A DNA stretch of 64,000 bases from Adineta steineri (GCA_905250115.1 CAJNOI010000066.1:328850-392849); one strand, 5' to 3'. Counted from the first letter of the stretch, positions 11,415 to 22,678 are shown. The notes: generated by a model from the sequence alone, not told the origin. Program-made: numbers and translations.

Positions 11415-11500
11415 CTAAATGAATTGATCGGCGATCAAGTGTTGATTCATGACCAGGATTCCATTGTAAACGACGAACTCGACTTATATTAAAAGTATCT
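11415..11500 (-). pseudogene. Fragment of a DUF4291 gene
   Basis: The plus-strand sequence GATCAAGTGTTGATTCATGA and the following CCATTGTAAACGA run match the interior of the intact DUF4291 gene near 14790-14850 (same strand, several differences and small indels). Only about 85 bp remain and no open frame survives. Confidence 0.65.
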
Positions 11501-11785
11501 CTATATTCTTATCTGTTATCATATCACCTCTTCCATTAGTTAATTTATGTTTGTGTTATAGTGATTTGTCACTATACCCTCTTAATAAAAGTTCATCGAA
11601 TATCTCATTTCTTCTCTTGCATTTCCATAAACAACAGACTGAATAACTGTCTCCGATGTCTTCTCTATTTTGTTTCTACTCGGTGAACGTCGTATAGTAC
11701 ATATGACCTTATAATCAGACACGTCGATTATGAGCTATGCTCATCTGTATATATAATTATATATCGTAGTTTGAAGTATGTTTTA

Positions 11786-11910
11786 TTATAACTGATGAAT
11801 TTGTTGCGTTTTATGAGGATATTTCAAAGTATATACATCGAATCTAATGAAACTATATTCATTTTCTTTTTTTTTTCTAATTAATCATGATTAATTCAGT
11901 AAAAAAGTAT
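11786..11910 (+). pseudogene. Decayed terminus of a carboxypeptidase paralogue (copy 2)
   Basis: GATGAATTTGTTGCGTTTTA encodes DEFVAF, matching DEFVTF at residues 520-525 of the intact enzyme. The following 3' UTR also matches (ACATCGAATCTAATGAAACT against ACATCGAATTTAGCGAAATT after 6792). The rest of the gene is absent. As at copy 1, a copy of the small Cys-rich gene follows tail-to-tail. Confidence 0.7.
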
Positions 11911-11945
11911 TGTTTCTTAGGAGTTTCACTAGAAAAAATTTATAC

Positions 11946-12211
11946 AGAAATTTTAAGACATTGATTGCAGCACCAACAACATGTTAATACAATTCTATTG
12001 ATAATTCGCTGTCTCCACCACCACGAAGACGTCCGCTTGGATAATTATCACGATGTTCTTTATTTTTCATAGTTTCCTCAATTTCTGACTGGTTATTCAT
12101 TGCTTTTCTATAAATTCAAATTTTACAAAAATATTGTTTTTAGGTGCTTTATTGTGATCAAAGTAAGAAATAACATACCTGAAAGATTTCAAGGATTTAT
12201 TCTTACGATCT
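11946..12211 (-). pseudogene. Decayed paralogue of the small poly-cysteine gene
   Basis: On the minus strand RKNKSLKSFR, a GTATGT donor, an acceptor TTATAG at about 12111, and then KAMNNQSEIEETMKNKEHRD match the first half of the gene at 10623-11051. The start codon is changed (ATA where the other copy has ATG). After EHRDN the frame must shift by one base to read on into a segment with RIVLTCCWCC, the counterpart of the poly-Cys tail. The second intron of the intact copy is missing here. Start loss plus frameshift argue for a pseudogene, unless an unseen upstream exon supplies a start. Confidence 0.6.
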
Positions 12212-12352
12212 ATAAAAAGAATCGTTATTATATTACTAAGCTCTCGTGTGTATATGTTGTACCACATATATATTTGAGTAAGATTAATCATCTTATCATC
12301 AATCGTTTACTTCAATTGAATATAAAGAGTTAGTTACTTTTACTTATGTCGT

Positions 12353-12591
12353 TGTCAGGATCGCCATCTATGTCGATGGTCGATCCTTTTCACTCTCCCT
12401 CTCTCGTATATATATAAATATATATAGTCATCCTTATGGTGACTTAGTTTGTTTGTTTTCTCGTTGTTTTCTTTTCTACTCTTGGCTCTTTTTTTCTCTA
12501 GTCAGTTGTTGGTTTTTCTACCTCACGAACAGTCGTTCGTTTTTCTTTTTTTTTGGAAAATAAAATCCATTAAGATCATCGGATCCTAACA
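12353..12591. mobile_element. Solo LTR of a retrotransposon (239 bp)
   Basis: The element begins TGTCAGGATC and ends GGATCCTAACA, imperfect inverted ends of the TG...CA type. It is flanked by an identical 5-bp duplication GTCGT (12348-12352 and 12592-12596). Inside are a TATATATAAATATATA promoter-like run near 12410 and an AATAAAA signal near 12560, in the order expected of an LTR on the plus strand. No internal retroelement coding sequence is present, so this looks like the product of LTR-LTR recombination. Confidence 0.7.
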
Positions 12592-12774
12592 GTCGTATTA
12601 CGAGCTTTTCATGGAGAAAAAATCATTTTATTTAATTAAATAATGATAACAAAATATCTTTTTTTAATTACTTTTACAAATATTGCTCAACAATAACGCA
12701 CATTTATTTTGAAATTTTCAATAAAAAAAATCTCTTGAATTGCCACGAAAAATATTTAATTTTGTTGAATTGCA

Positions 12775-14133
12775 TTAGTTCTTCCAACCGAGTATTTGTT
12801 TCAATGAAACAATTGCTTCTTGAATATCTTTTAAACGCTCATTATTGCATGCTTGTACTAATTCACCAAGTGCAAATCGTAGTTGAAAGAATTTCAGCTT
12901 CTTTTCGCTTAAACTAGCATCATTACGAGCATGATATTCCTTCAAGAAGCTATTACGAAATGACTTGCTTTCATTTTCACTAATGCCAGCTTTTCGACAT
13001 AGTTCTACGAGTCGTCCTTCGAAACTAGCTATATCTCGTTCTGGTGTACCAATCGGTTTACCCATGGAATCCATAGAATAATGTAGTGAAGGTGTATCTA
13101 TGAAAGTAACACCTGCTGTTGAATCCCAGAATAAGTTGCCAGGATGTGCATCTCCATGTACAATTGCTGCCTTACTTTGTTCACAAAGACACTCTTCTAT
13201 CAAATGTTCTAATTGATTATGCACTTTGTCGATATCCAAATCAACAATATCTTGAAGCTTTGCGTGTTCTTTGGCTACCACAGATACTAGACGTCGTGCT
13301 CGATTAATCGATTCGATTAAGTAACTTCTTAATGCAAAAACACCGGAACTATCAGGTTCTGTATGTAATTCTGCAAGAGCACGTGCTATATCAACTGATG
13401 CATTTTGTAATTGATTCAGTATATTCTTTCTGGCACTGATTGTCGTCGCTTTTGTGATTGAATCAATGAGATCAGCGATTGATTGTCCTTGCGCTACTCT
13501 TGAGACCAAAACACCGGCATAATCAGAATCCTTGATTTTGGCTGCAGCCAATGGAGCTGGAATTTTGAAGCGAGTGAACTCAGGTTTGCGAAGTCGAGAC
13601 AAAGATGATAGTTCTCGAACGAGTTCTTCGGATGTGGGAAATTTCTTACAAACAGCAACCATTGCAGATCCATCATAAACGAAGTAGATTGCTGCACCTG
13701 ATCGACCTTTAGCTCCACCACCTGAATTTTTTTGTAATTTGACCTGCACTCCACCGAGAACAGCTTCAGTGAACTTGATTAAAGCATCATCAGTATTGTC
13801 AATTTCTTCAAGTTTATCTAAAAGTAAACTCATCCCGGATGAATCTACTGATCCATCTGCTGTTCTGCATTTGATCGCCATATCCAATAAGTCTTCAATC
13901 TTCTGATCGATTAAATATCGATGTTCAAATTGAGATACCATGAAAGCTTGTTGATAATCACACACCTCGAGAGGAACCATTTCAGAGAAACTCTCATTTT
14001 CGTTGGGTAATGTTTGTTCCACGCATACTTCTCCTGCAAAATGTATCGATGATACGGCGTTAGAGTTCGTTTTAAGTTGAGATCCACTCATCAAACATTG
14101 AGCTTCAAGCGATGAATTATTATCTGCATCCAT
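12775..14133 (-). CDS. Aminoglycoside/choline-phosphotransferase-like protein (APH fold)
   Basis: Intronless 452-residue protein, ATG at 14133. The first about 100 residues are unrecognised. The kinase-like fold follows: a Gly-rich segment with GGGAKGRSGA (138-147), a candidate ATP lysine in AVCKKF (160-165), the catalytic loop IVHGDAHPGNLFW (Asp328, Asn333) and the metal site FIDTPS (Asp346). The motif PERDIASFEG (364-373) is typical of bacterial and archaeal APH-family kinases. The family transfers phosphate from ATP to small hydroxylated substrates; the substrate here cannot be told. By eye the codon use is richer in G+C than in neighbouring genes. Lack of introns and the non-metazoan look suggest horizontal acquisition, which is inference. 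All key catalytic residues are present, so it is probably active. Confidence 0.8.
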   Translation of the reverse strand: MDADNNSSLEAQCLMSGSQLKTNSNAVSSIHFAGEVCVEQTLPNENESFSEMVPLEVCDYQQAFMVSQFEHRYLIDQKIEDLLDMAIKCRTADGSVDSSGMSLLLDKLEEIDNTDDALIKFTEAVLGGVQVKLQKNSGGGAKGRSGAAIYFVYDGSAMVAVCKKFPTSEELVRELSSLSRLRKPEFTRFKIPAPLAAAKIKDSDYAGVLVSRVAQGQSIADLIDSITKATTISARKNILNQLQNASVDIARALAELHTEPDSSGVFALRSYLIESINRARRLVSVVAKEHAKLQDIVDLDIDKVHNQLEHLIEECLCEQSKAAIVHGDAHPGNLFWDSTAGVTFIDTPSLHYSMDSMGKPIGTPERDIASFEGRLVELCRKAGISENESKSFRNSFLKEYHARNDASLSEKKLKFFQLRFALGELVQACNNERLKDIQEAIVSLKQILGWKN

Positions 14134-14540
14134 ATGTACGGTTTATTATAGTAAAATGATATAAATTTAAATTGGCTTATGTTCAATTTACTAGTTTCTA
14201 AAGAAAAAAAAATATCAGTTAAAGATTGATTATAACGGAAGATGAATGCTTTAAACTATAAAGCGAAATATTTTTGCCTTTAAATATGACTTTTTCTCCT
14301 GTAATTTATAGTTTCAGAAGCCAAAAGAAACTTATTATATGTACATATATGACATTGTTTGCATAGTGACCACGCGTTTGTTTGATTTGCGTCAGTATTC
14401 TCGATACACCTACACCGTCTTTCAGATTAATAATCGCACCTTTTCTTACGTGTACAGAACGAAGAAAAAGGAGAAATTGGATTTAACCCATCGATAATGT
14501 CATAAAATTATTTATTAGATGAAGAAAAACTATTTTATAA

Positions 14541-15295
14541 TCATCGTGTTTCTGTTATATCAATAGAATCTAATTGAATATGTCGACGAATTTGTTCATC
14601 GTCTGGTTCATAGATATTTACAATAGGAATACGAAGTTGATCAAGTTGATCACGACCACGACGACGTTTAGGTAAGACAGCATTTGTATATTGATTTCGA
14701 ACAAATGAAGAAATATCAACAATACGAAGAATATCACGACCATCGAGAAAACTATCAATTTGTCTAAGACCTAATTGAATTGCACGACGACCAAGTGTTG
14801 GTTCACCATGTGGTTCATGATCAGGATCCCATTGTAAACGAACTCGACCTTTTAAACGTATTGATGGATCAGAAGGAAGATCATCAATATCAGAATTAAC
14901 AGATCGTGCAAGATAATTATCAAATGCTGAACGTCGAAGCCAAATAGCAAGAATATGTTGTTGATTTGAACGTGATGCCCAATTTGATCGATACATCATC
15001 CAAAGAAAACTTGTTTTAATCCCTAAAATAAATGAAAGAATAATATTGACATAAATAAAAATATAATCTTACAAGTCATTCGTTGTTCATTATAAGTTGG
15101 GCATCCAGTAAAACAACCATTTTCACATGCATATTTTGCTATATCATGATTATAAGCTTGATGTACAATAACTGATTCATCATCAAAAGATGCTAAGATC
15201 CATTTACCACCTGGTCGACATCTTCGACTTGGCCATCGACGTTGTGCATCGATATATAATTCTGTATTCATCTCATATCTAGTTAACCAATCCAT
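14541..15295 (-). CDS. DUF4291 family protein, two exons (234 aa)
   Basis: Exon 1 is 15073-15295 (ATG at 15295) and exon 2 is 14541-15022, separated by a 50-bp intron (donor GTAAGA, acceptor TTTTAG) that splits a Trp codon. The joined sequence contains the family hallmarks ILASFDDESVIVHQAYN, RMTWIKTSFLWMMYRSNW and VRLQWDPDHEP, in the usual order and over the usual length of about 200 residues. DUF4291 proteins are common in bacteria, fungi and some protists; their function is unknown and no catalytic site can be assigned. The intron shows the gene is established in a eukaryotic genome. A fragment of a second copy lies at 11415-11500. Confidence 0.85.
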
Positions 15296-16270
15296 ACTAT
15301 TTTCTTTTCTATGATAATAAATAGATATTGCATATGCTTTTTATAACTCAGACTTATGCAATAACAAAGGACGTATGTGTAATTTTGTCATAGAGACACA
15401 CGTTGTTCTTGTGCAATAACAATGAAGAACGAAAGAAATGTGACTTATTCATAATATATTAATCAAATATTTAAGATAAATTACATATCACACTTATTTT
15501 GAATTAGTCAGGACTTTTTTTTTCAACAAATTGAAGGTGGGTGTTGGTGATATTTATTTCTTAATGTGCTCTGCATTTCACCCACAAACTAAATATATCT
15601 AAAGTGATTTGTGTTAATGTCTCGAGTCCTCGTGATGTTATTATTGATAATAATGGTTATTTAGTAACAGTTCAAGAAGATATGAATTCTTTTCTTCGAT
15701 TTTAATCCACTAAACCTAACAAAAATTATCTAGGAATTCACAACAAATGGCAATGACATTCTGAAAGAATGAATTGATAACAGTAATCAATAGCCATAAT
15801 CTAACAATATTATCAAAGATTTCAACATCTATATCTGACATTCGTGGAATGATATTTCTGAATGTTGGTTGCTACTGTCTATGAGAACAATAGTCTTGTA
15901 TTTTTCAATCGAACAAGTCTTCTTCCGATTACATATAAATTATCTTTCCGTCAGTCAACTAGTTTCAGAAGTCCACATGGAATATAGCGTGTGAATAATT
16001 CATTTTTCTATGTTACATCGAATTTAAATAAGTCACTTTATTCATCTCAAAGTATTGAATCAGATCGATTATGAAATGAAACATTTATTCTTCATGTGTA
16101 ATAATTGACGAATGTAATCGATTTTGGTTTACATATGAAACAAAATTAGCTCAATGGACAATACCAAATTCGTCGATATTTGATATTAAAATTATGAATA
16201 ATTATTTGATGTATCTTAGTGAATCGAATATGGATAGAATTAGACGTTTTCAACCGGATGTTCATCTCGA

Positions 16271-16353
16271 GAGTGTGGATGCGAGCGTGGATCTGATTTG
16301 GGTGTTAGTAACTACATCAAGTCACACCCACACCCACACGTACCCTCAAGATG
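16271..16353. repeat. TGTGGG-type foldback tract
   Basis: Left arm GAGTGTGGATGCGAGCGTGG and right arm CACACCCACACCCACACG, ending in CCCTCAAGATG. The ending is the reverse complement of the CATCTTGAGGG start seen in other copies. Confidence 0.65.
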
Positions 16354-16533
16354 TTGAGTCTGAAAACAAGAAGAAAATGGAAAATTTTGTATGTTTTGAG
16401 AAAGTTATGCTTTTTACAGGAAACAATTTCTTTAAAGTATTTCGTATTTTCCAACCGAAAGAAAATATTCGCTAAGGCCAAAAAGTAGATTTTCATCATG
16501 AGTAGCTCAAGTTTCTATCAAATAATATAATAA

Positions 16534-16805
16534 ATGTAGAAACTTCGGATTTTATCCGAGAGTTATGTGTACTACAAAAAGTGTTTATGGAAATCATACG
16601 GAAATATCAGTATTTTTTCAATAACTCGGGAACAGCTCGTCCAATTAGGTTCTTCTTCGAACTCGACCGAGATCTTGATGAGATTAAGCTATGCACAAAG
16701 TTTCATGACAATCGGCTTAGCCTTTCAGGAGTTATCATGTAAACGGCCGAACGGACACACAGACCGATTGTAGTAGTGTACTCACTTTTTGAGTACACAA
16801 AAATA
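16534..16805 (+). repeat. Dispersed repeat ending in a 9-bp perfect hairpin, copy 1
   Basis: The right end carries GTGTACTCA-CTTTT-TGAGTACAC, preceded by GGACACACAGACCGATTG. The same end appears in inverse orientation at 47934-48080. The interior (AACTCGGGAACAGCTCGTCC, GTTTCATGACAATCGGCTTA) looks like the 3' or terminal region of a transposable element, but I cannot name the family. Confidence 0.6.
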
Positions 16806-17587
16806 GATTTCACTTAGTTTTTGCTTTACCAGCACCTTGTGCAATGTCTAATTAAATATTTCTAGTGTAAAGGAAGAGTTGTCTGGATTTTGTAATGACG
16901 CAAGAAAAAACCTTTTATCTCTGTAATAGTTCATTTTTTTTCTTTCTTTATTAATAAATTATAATTCTATTGAAAACTACGCATTTTGTATGCTTACATT
17001 CATACGTGTATCTTGCTGTGATGAATAATATTAATAAGTTGTTATTTTAGTTCAACTAGAAGTGTTATGGAAATCACAGAATTCTAACCGCTCATATTTC
17101 GTAAAATACGAGCAAAAATTAATGTACGAGAATAAAAATTTACACTCCCCTTCCTTCCCTTGAGATGCGATAGCCATTTAGTATTTCATATTTTATTTCT
17201 GTTGAGTTAATGGTATTCCTTCTGGAAGATTTAAAAATATATTTTATTATGCTTAGTCGACTAAAAGTGCAAAACAAATAATTTTCAACTCGAGTTATCT
17301 TATCCTTCGTTGCATAAAAAAATAAAAAAATAAGTTCAATAAGCGAAAAAAATGTCTCTTCACATATAATCAGAAAATAAAAGTTTCTTTTTTTCTTTAC
17401 CTATGACAGCTTAAGAAGAAAAGAAAATAGGATGAATAAATTCAGACATACGTACAAAACAAGTCCTGGAGAGTATGGTTTATTTTAAATAATATGAACT
17501 CACGATAATAAGTAACGTTCACATATACACTATTTTGTTTTTATAGATTCAAATTATAATCCGCTGTCTATTGGATTAAGTTTTCTA

Positions 17588-18500
17588 ATGAATAATAAAA
17601 TATCTTTCATATTCGATATTCTAATTCTAATTTTAATATCAATTGCTTTTCTAACTTCTATTATAATACTTTTTACAATCTTTTATCATCGACATCGTTA
17701 TCCAATGAATACACCTATTTTTCTTATTTGTAATACTTATTTATCTATCATATATATCTGTCTTGTTTTTATTTGATATGTATGCTCATAATTTATATGG
17801 TGATTTATATGAGAATGTTTCATTTGATAACCAGTGGTGTTATATACGTGCATATCTTCTTTATGTTGGTCTAGCAACATTGTATCATTCACATTTATTA
17901 CAAGCAATTTTTCGTTTTTTTCGAGTGGTTTTCTATAAATCAAAACAATTGCAAACAATACGATTTATGTTTCGATTGGTTCTTATTCAATGGTTAATGG
18001 ATTTTCTTTTAATGTTACCTGTTTTATTTCTACATAATTTTGAATATGCACCACATTATTACTATTGTCAAACACTATATGTAGATATAAAAAAAATATT
18101 ACTTCCTGCTGTCATTACATATTATCTACCAATGGTTGGTATTGGAGTGATTTATTTTTATATTTTACATTATATGAAAAAGACTAAAAATCAATCAGTT
18201 TTACAAAATCGTCATGTATCTAATCAACGAGATCTTGTTGTTCTTCATCGCATTATTCTTTTGATTGGAATACTTTTTATGCTTTCTTTTCCTGCGCTCA
18301 TTATTTATCTCATTTATCTAATCACTAATTATCTATATTCATTAATTTATCATTTGCAATGGCTGACATATGTGTGTTCATTATCAATTCTTCAAATAAT
18401 ATCAGTTTTGTTAACACCTCAATTATACAAACTATTTTCCTGGAAACAAAATCAACGTATTCATCCAGTAAAAGCAATTCAGATTCGTCATAATACTTAG
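17588..18500 (+). pseudogene. Rhodopsin-like GPCR with a one-base frameshift
   Basis: The first frame (17588 to a TGA near 17774) encodes TM1 and the start of TM2. The second frame continues at once with LFDMYAHNLYGDLY and runs to the stop at 18500, covering the rest of the receptor. The two overlap at a TTTTT run (about 17767-17771); removing one T restores a single frame of about 303 residues. The TM3 region ends FRFFRVVFYKSKQLQT and the tail is LTPQLYKLFSWKQNQ, both close in layout to the receptors at 33963 and 38215. Either the gene is recently dead or the extra T is an assembly error; everything downstream is well preserved, which makes an error quite possible. Confidence 0.7.
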
Positions 18501-19175
18501 ATTATTGTTGGAAGACATTTAAAAATAGTATTTATAGTAATCCTAATATATCTGCAATCTTTGAAGATGTGAGATAAAGGCAATGCTCTTACTCTAATCG
18601 ATCAAATCCTTGTTCATGTTTATATATGTTGTACTTATAGTGTTTAACTCTGCTTACAGACTAAAAAAAATAAAAAACTATACTTGCCACCCACATCTAC
18701 ACTTATGTCTACGATGAAATTCGCCATCAGTTGTATCGATGTTTAAAATCCATATGAATATCACATAAACAAAATTGTCCACGAATGCTTAGAGTGAATA
18801 AGAATATGTGTGGATGGATGAAAGGACGTGAGTATCAGTATTAAATCTATTCTTCCACTCATTTAATCACATTCATCATTGTTAATTTAAAAAAAGAATC
18901 CCATCGAGAAAATTATGCAGCACTAACATGAAAACTATTATTTATAAATAAGAACAAAATAATCATGTCGATTGTGTAATATCGTAACATTTTAAGTTAA
19001 ACCGACAAAAATAGTAAAAATTCTGACGTTTAGTTATAGATTTTTGTTCTTCAAAAAAGTAATTATACCATCATGAAAAATCAATGACGCGTAACAAGTA
19101 TAGTCTCATCTAATAGAAAGAAAGAAAAAAGTAACATACATAGCCATACAAAACACGTGTCAGTATCTATCATCG
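18501..19175. other. Intergenic stretch
   Basis: AT-rich with no supported gene. A faint CACCCACATCTACACT tract lies near 18690. Confidence 0.4.
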
Positions 19176-20972
19176 ATGTCGAATAAAGTCAACATTTCGT
19201 TTCATACATTGCCAGTAGAAATTATTTACCGAATTTTGCATCATCAAAATGATTTTACTATTCTATGTTCAATGTACAATGTGTGTCACCGATTCAATAG
19301 AATCCTGGATAGCTATCATCGATATCAGGTAAACATATTTTTACTCATATTAGTTTGTTTTTTCATCCCTATAAAATATATAGATCTAATGTAATATAAA
19401 TGAATAAAATAGTTTCATCGCTCTTGAAAAAGTCATTTGCAATATTAGAGGAATTTTTGAATGTTCGACTGAAATCGTTCGTGAAAGATGGGGGAAAATA
19501 TGTGTTTCTTATAGAAACCATCATGAGAAAACCCGATCAACTCCATATGAATCAAAGTGCTATCACAGTCTCTAATAATAAGATAGCACAATTTGTTATT
19601 GTCTAAAACAGAAGAACACTATGCGATCTAACTCAACAGTCAGATTTAGCTGTTTTCTCTCCAAAAAACTTGATTACTCTTATCCTCTCTTCATATGTCT
19701 TATATATCTGTTTTGTATGATTTCACATAGTCACTAATCACGCTAGATCTCTATCAACATCAAATCGAAGATGTCGGAGCACAACATCTAGCTGTTGGAT
19801 TACGAAATAACACGGTATCTCTTATTCTCTTATTGTTCGTTCCATTAATATATCTATATTTTTCATGCAGACGGTCACTACATTAGATCTCCAATCAAAT
19901 TCCATCTGCAATACAGGAGTACAACATCTTGCTGATGCATTAAAACACAACACGGTAACTATTCTCCTCTCGTCATCTGTCTCTTGCATACTCATTGGTA
20001 TTTGTTCATTCAGAAACTTACCACACTACATCTACAATACAATCAAATTGGAGATGTTGGAGCACAACATCTGTCTAGTGCACTGAGAAATAACATGGTA
20101 ACTCTCATTATCTGTCTCATAGGCTTTAGTGTACTTTTTCAAATAGACACTTACCACACTAAATCTAAGATGCAATCAAATTCGAAATATCGGAACACAA
20201 CATTTAGCTGATGCATTGAAAAATAATACGGTGACTACTATTCTCTTTTTTCTGTTTTGTATCTCTATCTGTACTTTTTTACACAGACACTTACCACACT
20301 AGATCTTCAATACAACTGCATCGGAGATGTTGGAGCAAAACATCTAGCTAGTGCATTAAGATATAATACGGTAGCTTGCAGTTGTTCTTCACCTATCGCA
20401 TATACTAATTTGTATACTCCACACAGATACTTACCACATTACATCTTGTAGGCAATCAAATTGGAGATATGGGAATACAACATCTAGCTCATGCATTACG
20501 CAATAACGTGGTAATTATCATTCTCTCTTCATTCATCTCATATACCTATCTCTATTTTTTTTTATACAGGCACTTCTTACTCTGACTATCGAATTCAATA
20601 TAATCGGAGATATCGGAGCACAACATCTGGCTGATGCATTAAAATATAACATAGTAGTTCTTCTTCTCTCTTATATATCTGTTGACTAATTTTTACATAG
20701 ATACTCACTACACTAAATCTCTGTAACAACCAGATCGAAAATGCTGGTGCACGTAGTCTAGCTAATGCATTACGCACTAACATGGTAATTACCGTTCTTT
20801 CTTCATTTATCTCGTATATCTATCTAAACATTCTTTCATACAGACACTCACCTTACTAAATCTTCAATACAATCGAATCGGAAACGAACTTAACAATCAA
20901 ATCGATGGATGTATTGAACGTAATAAAATGCTAGCAAAATTAGGCGTAGTGCCGTTGTCAGTATGCTGCTGA
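19176..20972 (+). CDS. F-box / leucine-rich-repeat protein built from one-LRR exons (317 aa)
   Basis: Exon 1 (19176-19328) encodes an F-box-like start (LPVEIIYRILHHQNDFTILCS). After a long first intron come eight exons of exactly 84 nt, all in phase 0: 19731-19814, 19871-19954, 20014-20097, 20147-20230, 20287-20370, 20427-20510, 20570-20653 and 20701-20784. The last exon is 20844-20972. Introns are 49-59 bp with GT-AG ends. Each 84-nt exon encodes one 28-residue ribonuclease-inhibitor-type repeat of the form TLTTLDLQYNQIGDVGAQHL plus ALRNN. By family knowledge such proteins bind partners through the LRR arc; the F-box would link targets to SCF ubiquitin ligase. No exon contains a stop. The 402-bp first intron contains a short open frame that does not splice in phase; I exclude it. 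Confidence 0.85.
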
Positions 20973-21240
20973 CGAAAAAAAACTAGTTAATGCATGTATA
21001 AATCGAATTGCTTCTACTTTTTTTCGAGGAATGAAATTGTCCAATTTTATATGTAATGATGGTTCTAGAATACTTCTCTAATTGTTGATTTTTACTAATT
21101 ATATAACATACACTCATATATGAAAGAGAAAAAAGGTAAGTACCATCTTGAGGATGTGGGTGGGATTATAGATTTTATTAAATATTAGAAGAAGAAAAAA
21201 AGCGAAAATTTATTTTGTCTTTATAATATACAAGTGGAAA

Positions 21241-22678
21241 TTAAAGTTCATCATGTTCGTTTGGATTATTTGAAATAAGTTGTGCAATATTAATAATTTG
21301 TTCTTTTGATGTATTTTCTCGAGCTTGAATAACTAATTGTTGAACTTCTTTAGCTTTGTTTGAATAACTATTATTACTGAGCATATGTTCAATATCATCT
21401 TGAAGATTATTTGAAACTTGACGAGCTATACCCATTTCAATAATTTGTAAAGCATTATCAAATTGATCACCAAAAAAAGGCCATACAAGTATTGGTTTAC
21501 CATTTAACATACTTTCTAAAAGAGAATTCCAGCCGCCATGTGAAAAGAAAAATGCTATTGAAGGATGTGATAATATTGCACGTTGTGGAGTCCATTCAAG
21601 AATAAGTTGACGATCAGGATCAAGATTATTTAATGATGATGGAAGAGATGTTTTTGTTTTTAATGACCAAATAAATGAATGATTTAATAAAGCACGAGCA
21701 ACAATATCAATAGTAGTTGATGGTAAACGAGCAACTGAACCGAAAGAAATATAGATAACTGAACTAATAGGTTGTTTATCAAGCCAATTGATAATATCTT
21801 TAGCCTAAAATATAAATTTTATATAAAAATTTTTAATTTAATTTTATACATTATCTTCCATTGATTGTTGACTATTAAAAATAAGAGGACCAATAAAACG
21901 AATAGGTGCTAAATTTCCAGATGATCGATAAAATTGTTCAATATATTTTCCATCAAATTCTTTTAATGAATTACAAATAAAACCATTTGCTTGTTGAGTA
22001 TTATTTTGAATATAATGAAATACTTCTTTTAATTCATTATTATTATTTCTTTCATCATTATGCATACCATTAACAACACCTCGAAGATTACTCGGTAAAA
22101 ATAAATGAATAGGTATTGATAAATTTAATGAAGGTAATGGAGCAAATGATCGAACAATAATCATATCAATAGGGAAGGAAATATTTCGTGTAATAGGTGA
22201 TTGAAAATTTGAATGAAACAAATGATTTAATGCTGTACCCATTCGATTGATTACACTATTGAATAATCGAATATGATCATTACCAGGAATTATCTGTGAA
22301 ATATTATTTAAATTGATTTGAGAATCGTGAATTTCAAATTGAGGAAAATTATCATTTCCATCAATTAAACCAACGATATCCAGTGTTTTACTATTGTTTA
22401 AATCAGATAGAAATCCTTTACGATCAAGTTCATTGATTTTATTTGCTGAAATCAGATATGTAACATGACAATAAGATGATAATTGTTTGGCAAGTTCTAA
22501 TGAAGCTATAAAAATTTAAAGAAAAACAGTATTATATAATTTATAGTTTTTTAAATTAAAAGTATTTACGTAGCATATGTCCGAAGAAAGGTGGAGCAAT
22601 AACAAGAATATGATTAGGATTTTCTCTTGATAATGAACAGAAAATTAATACGAAAAATAACGATAAGATGAACATCAT
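21241..22678 (-). CDS. UDP-glycosyltransferase (GT1), three exons (442 aa)
   Basis: Exons 22570-22678, 21850-22505 and 21241-21804 join in phase (introns of 64 and 45 bp). The product starts with a signal peptide (about 1-17), then HILVIAPPFFGHMLPSLELA, the GT1 N-terminal acceptor-domain opening. The donor-binding half carries ISFGSVARL (274-282), WTPQ (326-329), SHGGWNSLLESMLNGKP (343-359) and the Asp368-Gln369 pair that contacts the sugar. The usual animal C-terminal membrane helix is missing: the protein ends in a hydrophilic NPNEHDEL about 65 residues after the DQ pair. The WTPQ/HGGWNS wording and lack of anchor resemble plant, fungal or bacterial GT1 enzymes more than animal UGTs. It probably glycosylates small lipophilic molecules, in the secretory lumen if the signal is real. 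Confidence 0.85.

Larger units (their letters stand above)
15296..17587. other. Intergenic stretch with repeats
   Basis: Holds a weak TG-rich tract near 15530-15590, the foldback at 16271-16353 and the dispersed repeat at 16534-16805. Some short coding-like pieces near 15600-16250 are broken by stops and I cannot assign them. Confidence 0.4.

Noticed and set aside
16194..16475. 93-codon open frame with a His-Thr run
   Set aside because: The run is the C-rich arm of a TGTGGG foldback; the rest shows no protein-like features.
19400..19606. 68-codon frame inside the first intron of the F-box/LRR gene
   Set aside because: No in-phase splice sites link it to the flanking exons and it shows no LRR or F-box features.
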